A DNA stretch of 43,555 nucleotides from Gammaproteobacteria bacterium (GCA_022823045.1 JAJDXW010000384.1:1-43555), one strand, 5' to 3'; shown: positions 15,657 through 24,191, numbered from the stretch's first letter. Made by a program: numbers and translations. Notes: generated by a model not told the origin, from the sequence alone.

Positions 15657-16025
15657 CTCTCTCCACCGCGGTGCATCGGTCCCCGGCCCCGGTGGCCGTC
15701 CCGTACGCGCGGTTCCGGGCTTGATGCCCGCTGCTGCGACCCGCATGCCGGCGACGGTGAATCGCTTCCGGTCGCCCGCCCCGACCGCGTAGGCCCTCGG
15801 CCCGGTGATACAATGGCGCGATTAAATCGGACAGATCCTGTGCGGAAACATTCGATCACGAGAAGGACGGGCGAGCTCGTGATTGAGGCAATCGTGCGGA
15901 CGGCCCGTATCGTCGCCGCCCGAGGGCGGTGGAACGGGTTCTCCCAACCCCTCATTCGCGGCTCGCGGCCGGGTCCCGGATCTCCGCGAACGGGCGCGGG
16001 CGGTACGAGATAGCGGATATTCGCG
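15657..16025. other. ruvB-tolQ intergenic region
   Basis: No supported gene. In many gammaproteobacteria ybgC lies at this place just before tolQ; here it is absent. The frame 15813-16013 has no conserved features. The stretch contains the promoter candidate at 15806-15814 and would form a leader of about 200 nt for the Tol-Pal operon. Confidence 0.5.
15806..15814 (+). promoter_or_regulatory. Extended -10 promoter candidate for the tol-pal operon
   Basis: TGATACAAT matches the extended -10 consensus TGnTATAAT with one mismatch. No clear -35 is present, as is common for extended -10 promoters. Transcription would begin near 15821, about 205 nt before the tolQ ATG. Confidence 0.4.
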
Positions 16026-16697
16026 ATGGGGGTCGATCTCTCTCTGTTTCGGCTCGTGCTCGGCGCGAGCGTCGTCGTTCAGATCGTGATGCTTCTCCTC
16101 CTCGTCACCTCCGTGGTGTCGTGGGCGCTCATCTTTCGCAAGCGAGGGGTGCTCGCCCATGCGCGGCGGGATGCCGCCGACTTCGAAAGCCGGTTCTGGT
16201 CCGGAACCGACCTCGTGTCGATGTACAACAGCATCAACGGCGCGGGCGCGGATCCGGGCGGCATGGGCAGCATCTTTCGCGCCGGGTTCCGTGAGTACGC
16301 CCGGCTCCGGCGTACCGGGATCGACCAGCGGGACGTGATCTACGGCTCCGAACGAGCGATGCGGGTGGCGATGCGCCACGAGGTCGACGATCTGGAGAGC
16401 CACCTCTCCTTCCTCGCGACGGTCGGCTCCACGAGTCCCTATGTCGGCCTGTTCGGGACCGTCTGGGGCATCATGAATTCCTTCCTGGCCCTCGGCAACG
16501 TGGGGCAGGCGACCCTCGCGATGGTCGCACCGGGCATCGCGGAAGCCCTGATCGCGACCGCGATGGGCCTCTTTGCAGCGATTCCGGCCGTCATTGCCTA
16601 CAATCGCTACCTGAGCGACGTGGAATCGCTTTCCAATCGCTTCAGCACGTTCGTGGAGGAGTTCTCGACCATTCTCCAGCGTCAGCGGGTCGGCTGA
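16026..16697 (+). CDS. Tol-Pal system proton channel subunit TolQ
   Basis: A 223-residue inner-membrane protein of the TolQ/ExbB/MotA family. The first transmembrane helix is near residues 14-37 (VVVQIVMLLLLVTSVVSWALI), followed by a long cytoplasmic loop. The last two helices span about 135-190 and include the signature LFGTVWGIMNSF and GIAEALIATAMGLFAAIPAV. With TolR it forms the proton-driven motor that energises TolA during cell constriction. It is the first gene of tolQ-tolR-tolA-tolB-pal-cpoB, 21 bp ahead of tolR. Confidence 0.95.
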   Translation: MGVDLSLFRLVLGASVVVQIVMLLLLVTSVVSWALIFRKRGVLAHARRDAADFESRFWSGTDLVSMYNSINGAGADPGGMGSIFRAGFREYARLRRTGIDQRDVIYGSERAMRVAMRHEVDDLESHLSFLATVGSTSPYVGLFGTVWGIMNSFLALGNVGQATLAMVAPGIAEALIATAMGLFAAIPAVIAYNRYLSDVESLSNRFSTFVEEFSTILQRQRVG

Positions 16698-16718
16698 GGC
16701 GGAGCGGCGGGAGTCGGG

Positions 16719-17150
16719 ATGATGGCTTCGGATTCGCGCAGACGTCCGATGTCCGAGATCAACGTCGTGCCCTACATCGACGTGATGCTCGTGCTGCTGG
16801 TCATCTTCATGATCACCGCCCCCCTGCTCACCCAGGGCGTGAAGATCGATCTTCCCGATGCATCGGCCGAGGTCGTGGAGACGACCGACTCCGAACCCCT
16901 CATCGTCAGCGTGGACTCCGCCGGACGCTACTTCATCAATTTCGGCGGAGACGAGACCGAACCGGTCGACGAGGAGACCCTGCTCAATCGCGCCGCGGCC
17001 CTTCTGCGGCACCGGCCCGACATCCAGGTCCTCGTCAAGGGCGACCAGTCCGTCGAGTATGGGGCGGTGGTGGTCGCGATGGCGATTCTCAAGGACGCGG
17101 GCGCCCCCTCGGTCGGCCTGTTGACGGAGCAGCCCAGCCCGGACGGATGA
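16719..17150 (+). CDS. Tol-Pal system subunit TolR
   Basis: A 143-residue ExbD/TolR protein with one transmembrane helix near residues 18-40. The conserved channel aspartate is in PYIDVMLVLLVIFMITAPL (Asp21), and the periplasmic domain includes LVKGDQSVEYGAVV. It forms the ion-conducting motor with TolQ. The stop overlaps tolA by 4 nt (ATGA). Two adjacent ATG codons start the gene; either gives the same protein to within one residue. Confidence 0.95.
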   Translation: MMASDSRRRPMSEINVVPYIDVMLVLLVIFMITAPLLTQGVKIDLPDASAEVVETTDSEPLIVSVDSAGRYFINFGGDETEPVDEETLLNRAAALLRHRPDIQVLVKGDQSVEYGAVVVAMAILKDAGAPSVGLLTEQPSPDG

Positions 17151-18229
17151 GAAGGACCGTGCGCGAACTCCTCGATCAAGCCGGTCCCTACGTTCTCGCG
17201 ATCCTCGTGCACGCCGCGGCCGCCGGGGTGCTCGTGCTTTCCGTCCAGTGGCCGGGAGTGAAGCGCTCGCCGATCGAGATCGCCGACGCGGTCCAGGCCA
17301 CGGTGGTGGACGAGAAGCGGGTGCAGAAGGAGCTCGAGCGCATCCGCGATCACGAGACGGCGAAACGCCGCGAGGAAGAGGAACGCGCCGAGGTCGCGCG
17401 GGAGCAGCGCGAGCACGAGGAGCGCCTGCGCGAGGAAGCGGAGGCGGCGCGGCTGGCCGAGGAGGAGCTTCGTCAGAAGGCCGAGAGAGAGCGGCTGGCC
17501 GAGGAGGAACGCCGCAAGGAGGCCGAGACGGATCGTCTGGCGGAGGAGCGGCGCCGGGTGGAGGCGAAGGCGGCGCGGCTGGCCGAGGAGGAGCTTCGTC
17601 AGAAGGCCGAGAGGGAGCGGCTGGCCGAGGAGGAACGCCGCAAGGAAGTCGAGATGGCGCGCCTGACGGAGGAGAAACGCCGCGAGAAGGCCGAGGCCGA
17701 GCGGGTGGCCGAAGAGCGGCGCCGGGTGGAAGCGGCGGCGGCCGCCCGGCAGGCCGAGGAACGGCGCCGCAGGGAGGTCGAGAATGCCCGGCGGCGCCAG
17801 GAGCTGGCGTTGGCGCGGCGCAAGGCCGAGGAAGAGCGCCGGGCGAAGCAGGCGGAAGCCGATCGCCGAAAGCGGGAGGAGGAGCGGGCCCGCCGGGAGC
17901 TCATGGCTCGCGAGCAGCAGCGGCTGGAGCAGGAGCGAAAGGCCATTTTCGCGAAGGCTCTCGAGGAGTATATTGGCGCCATCCAGTCGAGCGTGGCCAG
18001 GAACTGGCGTCGTCCCACCGGCGTTCCCCCCGGGCTGAAGTGCACGGTAAACGTGGTGCAGGCCACCAACGGAAAGGTCCTTCGCGTGGAGATCACCCAG
18101 AGCAGCGGCAACGTCGCGTTCGACCGTTCCGTCGAGCAGGCGGTCCTCGCCGCTTCCCCGCTGCCGCTGCCGAGGCACAAGACGGTGTTCGACCGCGAGA
18201 TCATCTTCCTGTTCAACCCCAGGAGCTGA
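17147..18229 (+). CDS. Tol-Pal envelope-spanning protein TolA
   Basis: A 360-residue protein with an N-terminal membrane anchor (about 13-34), a very long Glu/Arg/Ala-rich helical domain (about 50-265) that spans the periplasm, and a C-terminal globular domain (about 268-360) with YIGAIQSSVARNWRRP and the conserved CTVNVVQ and VLRVEITQSSGN blocks. It transmits the TolQR motor's force to TolB/Pal at the outer membrane. The helical domain contains an internal duplication (see repeat 17442-17650). Length is slightly below the E. coli protein. Confidence 0.93.
   Translation: MRRTVRELLDQAGPYVLAILVHAAAAGVLVLSVQWPGVKRSPIEIADAVQATVVDEKRVQKELERIRDHETAKRREEEERAEVAREQREHEERLREEAEAARLAEEELRQKAERERLAEEERRKEAETDRLAEERRRVEAKAARLAEEELRQKAERERLAEEERRKEVEMARLTEEKRREKAEAERVAEERRRVEAAAAARQAEERRRREVENARRRQELALARRKAEEERRAKQAEADRRKREEERARRELMAREQQRLEQERKAIFAKALEEYIGAIQSSVARNWRRPTGVPPGLKCTVNVVQATNGKVLRVEITQSSGNVAFDRSVEQAVLAASPLPLPRHKTVFDREIIFLFNPRS
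17442..17650 (+). repeat. Internal duplication in the TolA helical domain
   Basis: About 83 bp starting AGGCGGCGCGGCTGGCCGAG at 17442 recur at 17568 with few differences, an offset of 126 bp (42 codons). Both copies encode ARLAEEELRQKAERERLAEEE-type sequence. The period keeps the frame, so unequal recombination could change TolA length without disrupting it. Confidence 0.8.
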
Positions 18230-18231
18230 TT

Positions 18232-19557
18232 GTGCGAAAGCTGCAAACCTGGCTGCTCTTCCTCGTCGCGCTCTTCGCGGGGTGGTCCGTTCCGGCGTGG
18301 TCCGCGCTCGAGATCGAGATCACCCAGGGTCTCGAGAGTGCGACGCCGATCGCGGTCGCGCGGTTCGGGCGGTCCGGTTCGGGGCCCGCGCTACCGGAGT
18401 CGATCTCGACCATCATCGCCGCCGACCTCGCGCGGAGCGGGCGCTTCGCGCCGCTCCGGGAGCTGCCCCGGCACCCGGTACGCAAGGAGGACGTGCGATG
18501 GTCGGACTGGCGGCGCCTCCGGGTCGGGAGTCTCGTCATCGGGTCGATCGGCCAGACCCTGCGCGGCGGGGTCCGGGAGTACCAGGTCGAGTTCCGGCTC
18601 CTCGACACCTTCAGCATGTCCCAGCTCGCCGGCCAGCGCTTCCCCGGGGTACGCCCCGACCAGTTGCGGTGGCTCGCGCACCAAATCAGCGACGAGATCT
18701 ACTACGCCCTGACCGGGGAGAAGGGCGCGTTCGCGACCCGCATCGCGTACGTGACGGAGACCGCCGGACAGGAAGGCGAGATCGCCTACGCGCTCAACGT
18801 GGCGGACAGCGACGGGGGCAATCCGGTCGTCCTCCGGACCTCCCCGGACCCCATCATGTCGCCGGCCTGGTCTCCCGATGGGCGCTGGCTGGCCTACGTC
18901 TCCTTCGAGGGGGGGAGCTCCCGCATCATGGTGCAGGAGCTCGCGACGGGCCGTCGCCACGAGGTCACCGCCTTCCCCGGGATCAACGGAGCGCCCGCGT
19001 TCTCTCCGGACGGCCGGCGGCTCGCGCTCACCCTGTCGCGCGACGGCAGCCCCGACATCTACGTGCTGACTCTCGAGTCGGGGGAGCTGCGGCGCCTGAC
19101 CAGCGGGCCCGAGATCGACACCGAGCCGGCCTGGTCGCCGGACGGGCGGAACCTCGTCTTCACCTCCAATCGGAGCGGAGGGCGGCCCCAGCTCTTCCGG
19201 ATCTCCGCGGCGGGCGGCGGCGCGCCCGAACGTCTCACGTTCGACGGCCGGTACAACGCGCGCGCGGCGTTCTCCCCGGACGGGTCCCGGCTCGCGTTCG
19301 TGCACGAGTCCGACGGCGAGTATCGGATCGCGGTGATGGGGATCGGGGACGAGAAGATCGAGGTGCTCACAAACGGAAGGCTTGACGAGTCCCCGACCTT
19401 CGCCCCCAACGGGCGGCTGATCCTCTACGCGACGACCGAGCGCGGCCGGTCCGCGCTCGCGGCGGTCTCCATCGACGGCCGCTTCCGCCAGCGCCTGTCG
19501 ATCGACGAAACCGGTGTCCGGGATCCGGCCTGGTCGCCGAGGCTGTCCCGGCGCTGA
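18232..19557 (+). CDS. Tol-Pal beta-propeller protein TolB
   Basis: A 441-residue periplasmic protein. A signal peptide covers roughly 1-23 (LLFLVALFAGWSVPAWSA). The N-terminal domain follows to about 165. A six-bladed propeller is marked by repeated AWSPDGR, FSPDGRRLA, AWSPDGRNLVFTS, FSPDGSRLAF and APNGRLILY blocks. It binds Pal and TolA. GTG 18232 is chosen: AGGAG lies 6 nt upstream and the frame directly encodes the signal peptide. It begins 2 nt after the tolA stop. Confidence 0.95.
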   Translation: MRKLQTWLLFLVALFAGWSVPAWSALEIEITQGLESATPIAVARFGRSGSGPALPESISTIIAADLARSGRFAPLRELPRHPVRKEDVRWSDWRRLRVGSLVIGSIGQTLRGGVREYQVEFRLLDTFSMSQLAGQRFPGVRPDQLRWLAHQISDEIYYALTGEKGAFATRIAYVTETAGQEGEIAYALNVADSDGGNPVVLRTSPDPIMSPAWSPDGRWLAYVSFEGGSSRIMVQELATGRRHEVTAFPGINGAPAFSPDGRRLALTLSRDGSPDIYVLTLESGELRRLTSGPEIDTEPAWSPDGRNLVFTSNRSGGRPQLFRISAAGGGAPERLTFDGRYNARAAFSPDGSRLAFVHESDGEYRIAVMGIGDEKIEVLTNGRLDESPTFAPNGRLILYATTERGRSALAAVSIDGRFRQRLSIDETGVRDPAWSPRLSRR

Positions 19558-19621
19558 TCCGGCCCTGATCCGACATGGGCGGACAACCGGCAAGTTCCCG
19601 GAAAACCACTCGGAGATGACG

Positions 19622-20188
19622 ATGGAAAGAGGCAAGGCGATCTTCGGTGCGATGGCGCTCGCGCTGATGGTTGGCTGCACCGGCGGGTCCGCCGAGCAGG
19701 CGGTAGCTCCGGCCGAGGTGGAAGATCGGCCCGTTCCGGAGGCCGGGCTCGCGGAAGGGGCGTCGGACGAGTCCGCGGCGGAGGGCACCACCGGTACGCT
19801 CGCCGAAGCGAGCGGCGTCGCGGGAAGTCCCCTGGCGGATGTCGCCGGAGCGGAGCTCTCCCGGGTCATCTACTTCGATTTCGACTCGAGCGAGGTGCAC
19901 CCCGACGATCGCGTTGTCGTGGAAGCTCACGCGCAGCTTCTCGCCGCCCACCCCGATGCGGAGGTCGTCCTGGAAGGGCATGCCGACGAGCGCGGCTCAC
20001 GGGAGTACAACGTCGCCCTCGGGGAGAGCCGCGCGAACGGCGTCCGCGACATGCTTCGGCTGCTCGGAGTGGCGGACCACCAGGTTCGCACGGTGAGCTT
20101 CGGCGAGGAACGACCGGCCGTGACGGGCCATGAAGAGGAGTCGTGGTCCCGCAATCGGCGTGTCGAGTTCGCCTACGTCACGCGCTGA
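19622..20188 (+). CDS. Peptidoglycan-associated lipoprotein Pal
   Basis: A 188-residue outer-membrane lipoprotein. The signal peptide ends in a lipobox-like LMVGC with the lipidated cysteine near residue 19; the -3 residue is Met, slightly atypical. A flexible acidic Ala/Glu-rich linker (about 25-75) is longer than in E. coli. The OmpA-like peptidoglycan-binding domain follows, with IYFDFDSSEV, LEGHADERGSREYNVALGE and NRRVEF. ATG 19622 is preferred over 19616 because GGAG sits 6 nt upstream. Confidence 0.95.
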   Translation: MERGKAIFGAMALALMVGCTGGSAEQAVAPAEVEDRPVPEAGLAEGASDESAAEGTTGTLAEASGVAGSPLADVAGAELSRVIYFDFDSSEVHPDDRVVVEAHAQLLAAHPDAEVVLEGHADERGSREYNVALGESRANGVRDMLRLLGVADHQVRTVSFGEERPAVTGHEEESWSRNRRVEFAYVTR

Positions 20189-20225
20189 TGCAGCCACCGA
20201 AGGTCAGGATTCCGAGGTCGGGGGG

Positions 20226-21140
20226 GTGAGCTCGCCGGGTGGCGGTGCCCGACCGTCCCGCCCCGTGATCGCGGGTCCGATCCCGATCCCGGCCGCGCTC
20301 GCATTTCTGCTCGCCTTCGCACCTTCCGCGGGCGCCCAGACCGCCGCGCCTGGCGCCCAGCCCGCGTTCGCCGCCGAGTCCTCGGTGCGCGAGCTTCAGA
20401 CCCGCATCGAGGAGCTCGAACGTCGTCTCGGCGCCAGCGCGCTCCTCGAGCTCGCGGCCCGGGTCGACCGTCTCACGAAGGAGGTTCAGGATCTCCGCGA
20501 TCGTGCGGAAGTCCAGGCGCGCACGATCAAGGCGCTTCAGAGCCGGCAACAGGACCTGTATGCCGAGCTCGACCGTCTCGCCCAACGCCTTGCACGGCCG
20601 GCTCCGGAGGTTGCGGGAGCTCCGCCGGACACGGGGGCGGCCCCCTCCGTTCCGGTGGCGGAGCCCGGCGCCGATGCGGCCGCCGCGAGCCCGGGGGAGG
20701 AGCCGGACGACGCTGCCTCCGGCGACCCGGAGCCGGCCCCCGCGAGCCCGTCGCCGTACGATCCTGTGGAGGAACAGGCACAGTACCAGCTCGCCTTCGA
20801 TCTGCTTTCGGAGGGTCGGTTCGAGCGCGCCGCGCACGCGTTCACGGACTTCCTGGCCGATTTCCCGGAAAGCCGATACGGGGACAACGCGCGGTTCTGG
20901 AAAGGTGAATGCCTCTACGCCCTGCGGAAGTTCGAACCCGCCCTCGAGGAGTTTCGGTCGCTGGTCGCGAGCCATCCCGACAGCCCGCGGATCCCGGGCG
21001 CAAGGCTCAAGATCGGGTTCATCCTGCACGAGCTCGGTCGTTCCGAGGAGGCGGCGCAGGAGTTGCGGGCCCTCGTGGAGGCGGCGCCGGATTCTTCCGA
21101 GGCGAAGCTCGCCCGGGACCGGCTCGAGCGCTTGCAGTAG
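20226..21140 (+). CDS. Cell division coordinator CpoB (YbgF)
   Basis: A 304-residue periplasmic protein completing the tol-pal operon. A signal peptide ends at AFAPSAGAQ. A coiled-coil trimerisation segment follows (VRELQTRIEELERRLG and on to about residue 120), then a Pro/Ala-rich linker. The C-terminal TPR-type repeats contain YQLAFDLLSEGRFERAAHAF, DFLADFPESRYGDNARFWKGE and similar units. CpoB couples PBP1B-type synthesis with Tol constriction. GTG 20226 is the chosen start; GTG 20265 is possible. No ATG in frame gives a signal peptide. Confidence 0.9.
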   Translation: MSSPGGGARPSRPVIAGPIPIPAALAFLLAFAPSAGAQTAAPGAQPAFAAESSVRELQTRIEELERRLGASALLELAARVDRLTKEVQDLRDRAEVQARTIKALQSRQQDLYAELDRLAQRLARPAPEVAGAPPDTGAAPSVPVAEPGADAAAASPGEEPDDAASGDPEPAPASPSPYDPVEEQAQYQLAFDLLSEGRFERAAHAFTDFLADFPESRYGDNARFWKGECLYALRKFEPALEEFRSLVASHPDSPRIPGARLKIGFILHELGRSEEAAQELRALVEAAPDSSEAKLARDRLERLQ

Positions 21141-21147
21141 CCTCGCG

Positions 21148-21164
21148 GCCCGGTGTGGCCGGGC
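21148..21164. terminator. Candidate bidirectional terminator hairpin
   Basis: GCCCGG-TGTGG-CCGGGC forms a 6-bp GC stem between the convergent ends of cpoB (21140, plus) and hpf (21193, minus). Only TT follows on the plus strand, so intrinsic termination would be weak. Confidence 0.4.
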
Positions 21165-21192
21165 TTCCGCCGATTCCTGCCGCCCCCGATTC

Positions 21193-21525
21193 CTACGGCC
21201 CCGCAGGGGGGTTCGCCTTCAGTCCCCCGGATTCGCGGTGATGGTCGGTCGTCTTCTCCTTGTAGCGCTTGATCTGGCGATCGAGCTTGTCGGCGAGCGC
21301 GTCGATGGCCGCGTACATCTCCCCCTCGATCGCGTCGGCAAAGAGCTCCCGGCCGGTCACGTGCACCGTCGCCTCCGCCCGGTGCCGTTCCCGCTCCACC
21401 GAGAGCACGACGTGGACGTTGGTGACGTGGTCGAAGTGGCGCTCCAGCCGCGCGAGCTTGGTGCGGGCATACGACTCGAGCGCTTCGGTGACCACCAGGC
21501 GACGGCCGGTTACGTTCAATTGCAT
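21193..21525 (-). CDS. Ribosome hibernation promoting factor Hpf (short form)
   Basis: A 110-residue protein beginning MQLNVTGRRLVVTEALESY, with the beta-alpha fold of the YfiA/HPF family and a basic LADKLDRQIKRYKEK helix. It binds the 30S decoding region in stationary phase. GGAGGAC lies about 8 nt upstream of the ATG. It follows rpoN as in other gammaproteobacteria, but ptsN and rapZ, which usually come next, are absent; the gene instead faces the convergent cpoB. Confidence 0.93.
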   Translation of the reverse strand: MQLNVTGRRLVVTEALESYARTKLARLERHFDHVTNVHVVLSVERERHRAEATVHVTGRELFADAIEGEMYAAIDALADKLDRQIKRYKEKTTDHHRESGGLKANPPAGP

Positions 21526-21553
21526 CGAATGTGTCCTCCCGGAAGTACCACGA

Positions 21554-22924
21554 TCAGGCGTTGACGTTGACGTTGACGTTGACGTTGACGGCGCCGGCGA
21601 CGACTCCGGCCCGGCGCCTCTCGTTCGAGGGCGGGATCCCCATCGATTCCCGGTACTTTGCGACCGTCCGGCGGGCGACCCGGAATCCGGCCCGCTCCAG
21701 GTCCGAGGCGAGGCGCCGGTCGCTCCAGGGCCGACCGGGTTCCTCCCCTGCGATGATCTTCCGCAGGCGGGCACGGATGGCCGTCGCGGAGGCGCCATCC
21801 CCCTCCGCGTTTGCGACCCGGTTGGAGAAGAAGTACTTGAGCTCGAACACGCCGCGCGGCGTCTGCACGTACTTCCGGCTGGTCACGCGGGATACGGTCG
21901 ATTCGTGCAGGTCGAGCTCGGATGCGATATCGCGCAGCACGAGCGGCCGCATTCCCTCCTCGCCGTGCTCGAGCAACGGCTCCTGCCGCCGGACGATGGC
22001 CCGCGCGACCCGAAGGAGGGTCTCGGCGCGGTTCTCGAGGCTTCTGATGAGCCATCGCGCTTCGGTCAGGTGCCGGCGGAGGGACACGGTCTCGGTACCC
22101 CGGCCGCCCCGGCGGGCGAGCTCCGCGTAGACCGGGTTGATGCGAAGACGCGGGACCGCTTCCGCGTTCAGCTCGACCCGCCAGGCTCCTGCGACCCGGA
22201 AGACCCCGAGATCCGGCGTGACGTACTCGGTCGGCGTCCCCGCGTAGCCCGCCCCCGGTCGCGGTGTCAGCGTCCGGAGCAGGGCGTGCGCGGCCTCCAC
22301 CTCGCCCCGGGTGGTTTCGAGCCGACGCGCGAGTCCCGCGTGATCGTGCCGGGCGAGCGCCTCGAGATGGTGCCGGGCGACGCGCATGGCGAGGTTCCGG
22401 TGCGGTGTGTCGGCGGCGGTCTCCTCGAGCTGGCGGAGCAGGCACTCCGAGAGGGAACGAGCGGCGACGCCGGGCGGCTCGAACCGCTGCACGCGTTTCA
22501 GGACCGCCTCGACCTCCTCGGGTTCGGCGCAAAGACCCAGGTGCTCGAGCGCGGCGAGCAGCTCGTCCATCGAGCCCTCGAGGTACCCGCTCTCGTCGAT
22601 CGAGTCGATGATGACGGTCCCGATGAGGTGGTCCTCGTCGGTGAAGCGCGCGGCGTTGAGCTGCCAGTAGAGCCGGTCGCGCAGCGATTCCTCGGGCTCG
22701 GGGAGCGAGTCGGTGTCCCTTGCCTCGCCCCTCCGACCGACCTCTCCCCCCCACTCCGCGCGCGGGGACGCATCGTCGGCCTCGAGCATGTAGTTCGATT
22801 CCACGAGCTGCCCCAGCTCGCCCCGGAGCTCGAGGGTCGAGAGCTGCAGCAGCCGAATCGCCTGACGCATCCGGGGCGTCATCGCGAGCTGCTGGCCGAG
22901 CCGGAACTTCAGGGTCTGCTTCAT
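21554..22924 (-). CDS. RNA polymerase sigma-54 factor RpoN
   Basis: A 456-residue sigma-54. Region I is QQLAMTPRMRQAIRLLQLST (11-30), which contacts activators. An acidic linker follows, then the core-binding domain, the helix-turn-helix (LRDIASELDLHESTVSRVTSRKY), and the RpoN box ARRTVAKYRE at 417-426 that reads the -24 element. The protein ends in five Val-Asn pairs plus Ala, written by a hexanucleotide microsatellite and not found in the family core. Gene order lptB-rpoN-hpf is classical. Confidence 0.96.
   Translation of the reverse strand: MKQTLKFRLGQQLAMTPRMRQAIRLLQLSTLELRGELGQLVESNYMLEADDASPRAEWGGEVGRRGEARDTDSLPEPEESLRDRLYWQLNAARFTDEDHLIGTVIIDSIDESGYLEGSMDELLAALEHLGLCAEPEEVEAVLKRVQRFEPPGVAARSLSECLLRQLEETAADTPHRNLAMRVARHHLEALARHDHAGLARRLETTRGEVEAAHALLRTLTPRPGAGYAGTPTEYVTPDLGVFRVAGAWRVELNAEAVPRLRINPVYAELARRGGRGTETVSLRRHLTEARWLIRSLENRAETLLRVARAIVRRQEPLLEHGEEGMRPLVLRDIASELDLHESTVSRVTSRKYVQTPRGVFELKYFFSNRVANAEGDGASATAIRARLRKIIAGEEPGRPWSDRRLASDLERAGFRVARRTVAKYRESMGIPPSNERRRAGVVAGAVNVNVNVNVNA
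21559..21590. repeat. (CGTTGA)5 microsatellite at the 3' end of rpoN
   Basis: Five perfect tandem copies of CGTTGA run from 21559 to 21588, with CG of a sixth. On the coding strand they encode the terminal (VN)5-A tail. A 6-bp unit keeps the frame, so copy changes would alter only tail length. Confidence 0.95.
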
Positions 22925-22954
22925 CGCGGTCGTCGCTGGCGGATGCGGACCGGG

Positions 22955-23680
22955 TCAGAGGACGAAGTCCTGCCCTAGGTAGACATCGCGGACCGTGGGA
23001 TCGTCGGCGATGTCGTCCGGGGCGCCGTGGCAGATGATCCGGCCTTCGTTGACGATGTACCCGCGGTCGCAGATCCCGAGCGTCTCCCGGACGTTGTGAT
23101 CGGTCACGAGCACCCCGATCCCTCGCTCGCTGAGCTGGCGAATGAGCCCGTGGATCTCGGCCACGGAGATCGGATCGACGCCGGCGAAGGGTTCGTCGAG
23201 AAGCATGAAGCGGGGTCTTGCGGCGAGTGCGCGGGCGATCTCCACCCGGCGCCGCTCACCCCCGGAGAGGTTCTCCCCGCGCGCGTCGCGCAGGTGCTCG
23301 AGACCGAAGGCCTGCATGAGCTGCACCGACCATTGCTTGCGCATGGAGGCGTCGAGCTCGCGGCGCAGCTCGAGGACCGCGAGCAGGTTCCGCTCCACCG
23401 TGAGCTTCCGGAACACGGACGGCTCCTGGGGAAGGTACCCGAGGCCGAGCCGGGCGCGAACGTGCATCGGGCGGTCGGTGAGGTCGATCTCGTCGAGGTG
23501 AATGGTCCCGTCGTCGGCGGGGATGAGGCCGACCAGCATGTGAAAGCTCGTGGACTTCCCCGCTCCGTTGGGACCGAGGAAACCGACCACCTCGCCGCTT
23601 CGCACCATGAGGCTCACATCCTCGACGACCGTGCGGGAGCCGTAGCGCTTCGCGAGCCGGTGGGCGGTGAGCGAGCTCAC
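22955..23680 (-). CDS. LPS export ABC transporter ATPase LptB
   Basis: A 241-residue ABC ATPase. Walker A GPNGAGKST is at 36-44, the signature LSGGE at 138-142, and Walker B LLDEPFAGVDP at 160-170, followed by the switch histidine in VTDHNVRE. It powers extraction of lipopolysaccharide by LptFG. GTG 23680 overlaps the lptA stop by 4 nt (GTGA). lptF and lptG are not in the window, as is usual. Confidence 0.96.
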   Translation of the reverse strand: MSSLTAHRLAKRYGSRTVVEDVSLMVRSGEVVGFLGPNGAGKSTSFHMLVGLIPADDGTIHLDEIDLTDRPMHVRARLGLGYLPQEPSVFRKLTVERNLLAVLELRRELDASMRKQWSVQLMQAFGLEHLRDARGENLSGGERRRVEIARALAARPRFMLLDEPFAGVDPISVAEIHGLIRQLSERGIGVLVTDHNVRETLGICDRGYIVNEGRIICHGAPDDIADDPTVRDVYLGQDFVL

Positions 23681-24177
23681 TTGTTGTCGCCCGGCAGGGT
23701 GATCGTGACCCGGGGTCCGTCGGGCTTGGCCTTGTCGCCCACCCCCTGGATGCTGCCGGTGAACGAGTCGTAGTCGATGCGTTCCGCCTGCATGAGGAAC
23801 TCCCCCTGGGCGATCTGCGCACTGCCGATGAAGATCATCGCGCCGTCCTCCACCCGGTACTCGATGCGCGCGGCGTTGCCCTTCTGCGTCGGACCGCTGT
23901 CAAGCTGCTGCTCGAAATGGGCCGGCTCGCCCTCCGCGACGAGCGTCGCAAGGTCATAGCCCTCGTCGAACTGCATGGTGACCTGATCGCCGGTGATACG
24001 GAGGCTTCCCCGGACGATGACCACGTCGCCCCGGTAGGTGGCGATCCGGTTCTGGTGGTCGAGACTCGCCGATCCGGCGTCGATTCGGACCGGCTGGTCC
24101 CGGTCGGTGGACAGGGCGCCCGCCCCGGTCGGACACGCGGCGAGGGCAAGCACCAGCAACGCGAGACGGGTCTGCAT
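23677..24177 (-). CDS. LPS transport periplasmic protein LptA
   Basis: A 166-residue periplasmic protein. A signal peptide (MQTRLALLVLALAACPTGAGA) is followed by the OstA/LptA beta-jellyroll with PVRIDAGSASLDHQNRIATY, GDVVIVRGSLRITGDQVTM and the C-terminal FTGSIQGVG region. It forms the LPS bridge between LptC and LptD. ATG 24177 is preferred because GGGAGG lies upstream at the right distance; ATG 24195, overlapping the lptC stop by 4 nt, would add six residues. Confidence 0.93.
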   Translation of the reverse strand: MQTRLALLVLALAACPTGAGALSTDRDQPVRIDAGSASLDHQNRIATYRGDVVIVRGSLRITGDQVTMQFDEGYDLATLVAEGEPAHFEQQLDSGPTQKGNAARIEYRVEDGAMIFIGSAQIAQGEFLMQAERIDYDSFTGSIQGVGDKAKPDGPRVTITLPGDNK

Positions 24178-24191
24178 GGCTGGCCTCCCGG

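Noticed and set aside
13419-15746. A 775-codon minus-strand open frame opposite ruvC, ruvA and ruvB
   Set aside because: No domain is recognisable, and the opposite strand has three well-conserved Ruv proteins. Long antisense frames are expected at this GC content.
15813-16013. Short plus-strand open frame before tolQ
   Set aside because: 66 codons, no conserved motif, no ribosome site; it overlaps the presumed leader of the tol operon.
21559-21590. Phase variation (on/off switching) of rpoN through the CGTTGA repeat
   Set aside because: The unit is 6 bp and lies at the very 3' end, so copy changes keep the frame and cannot switch the gene off; only tail length can vary.
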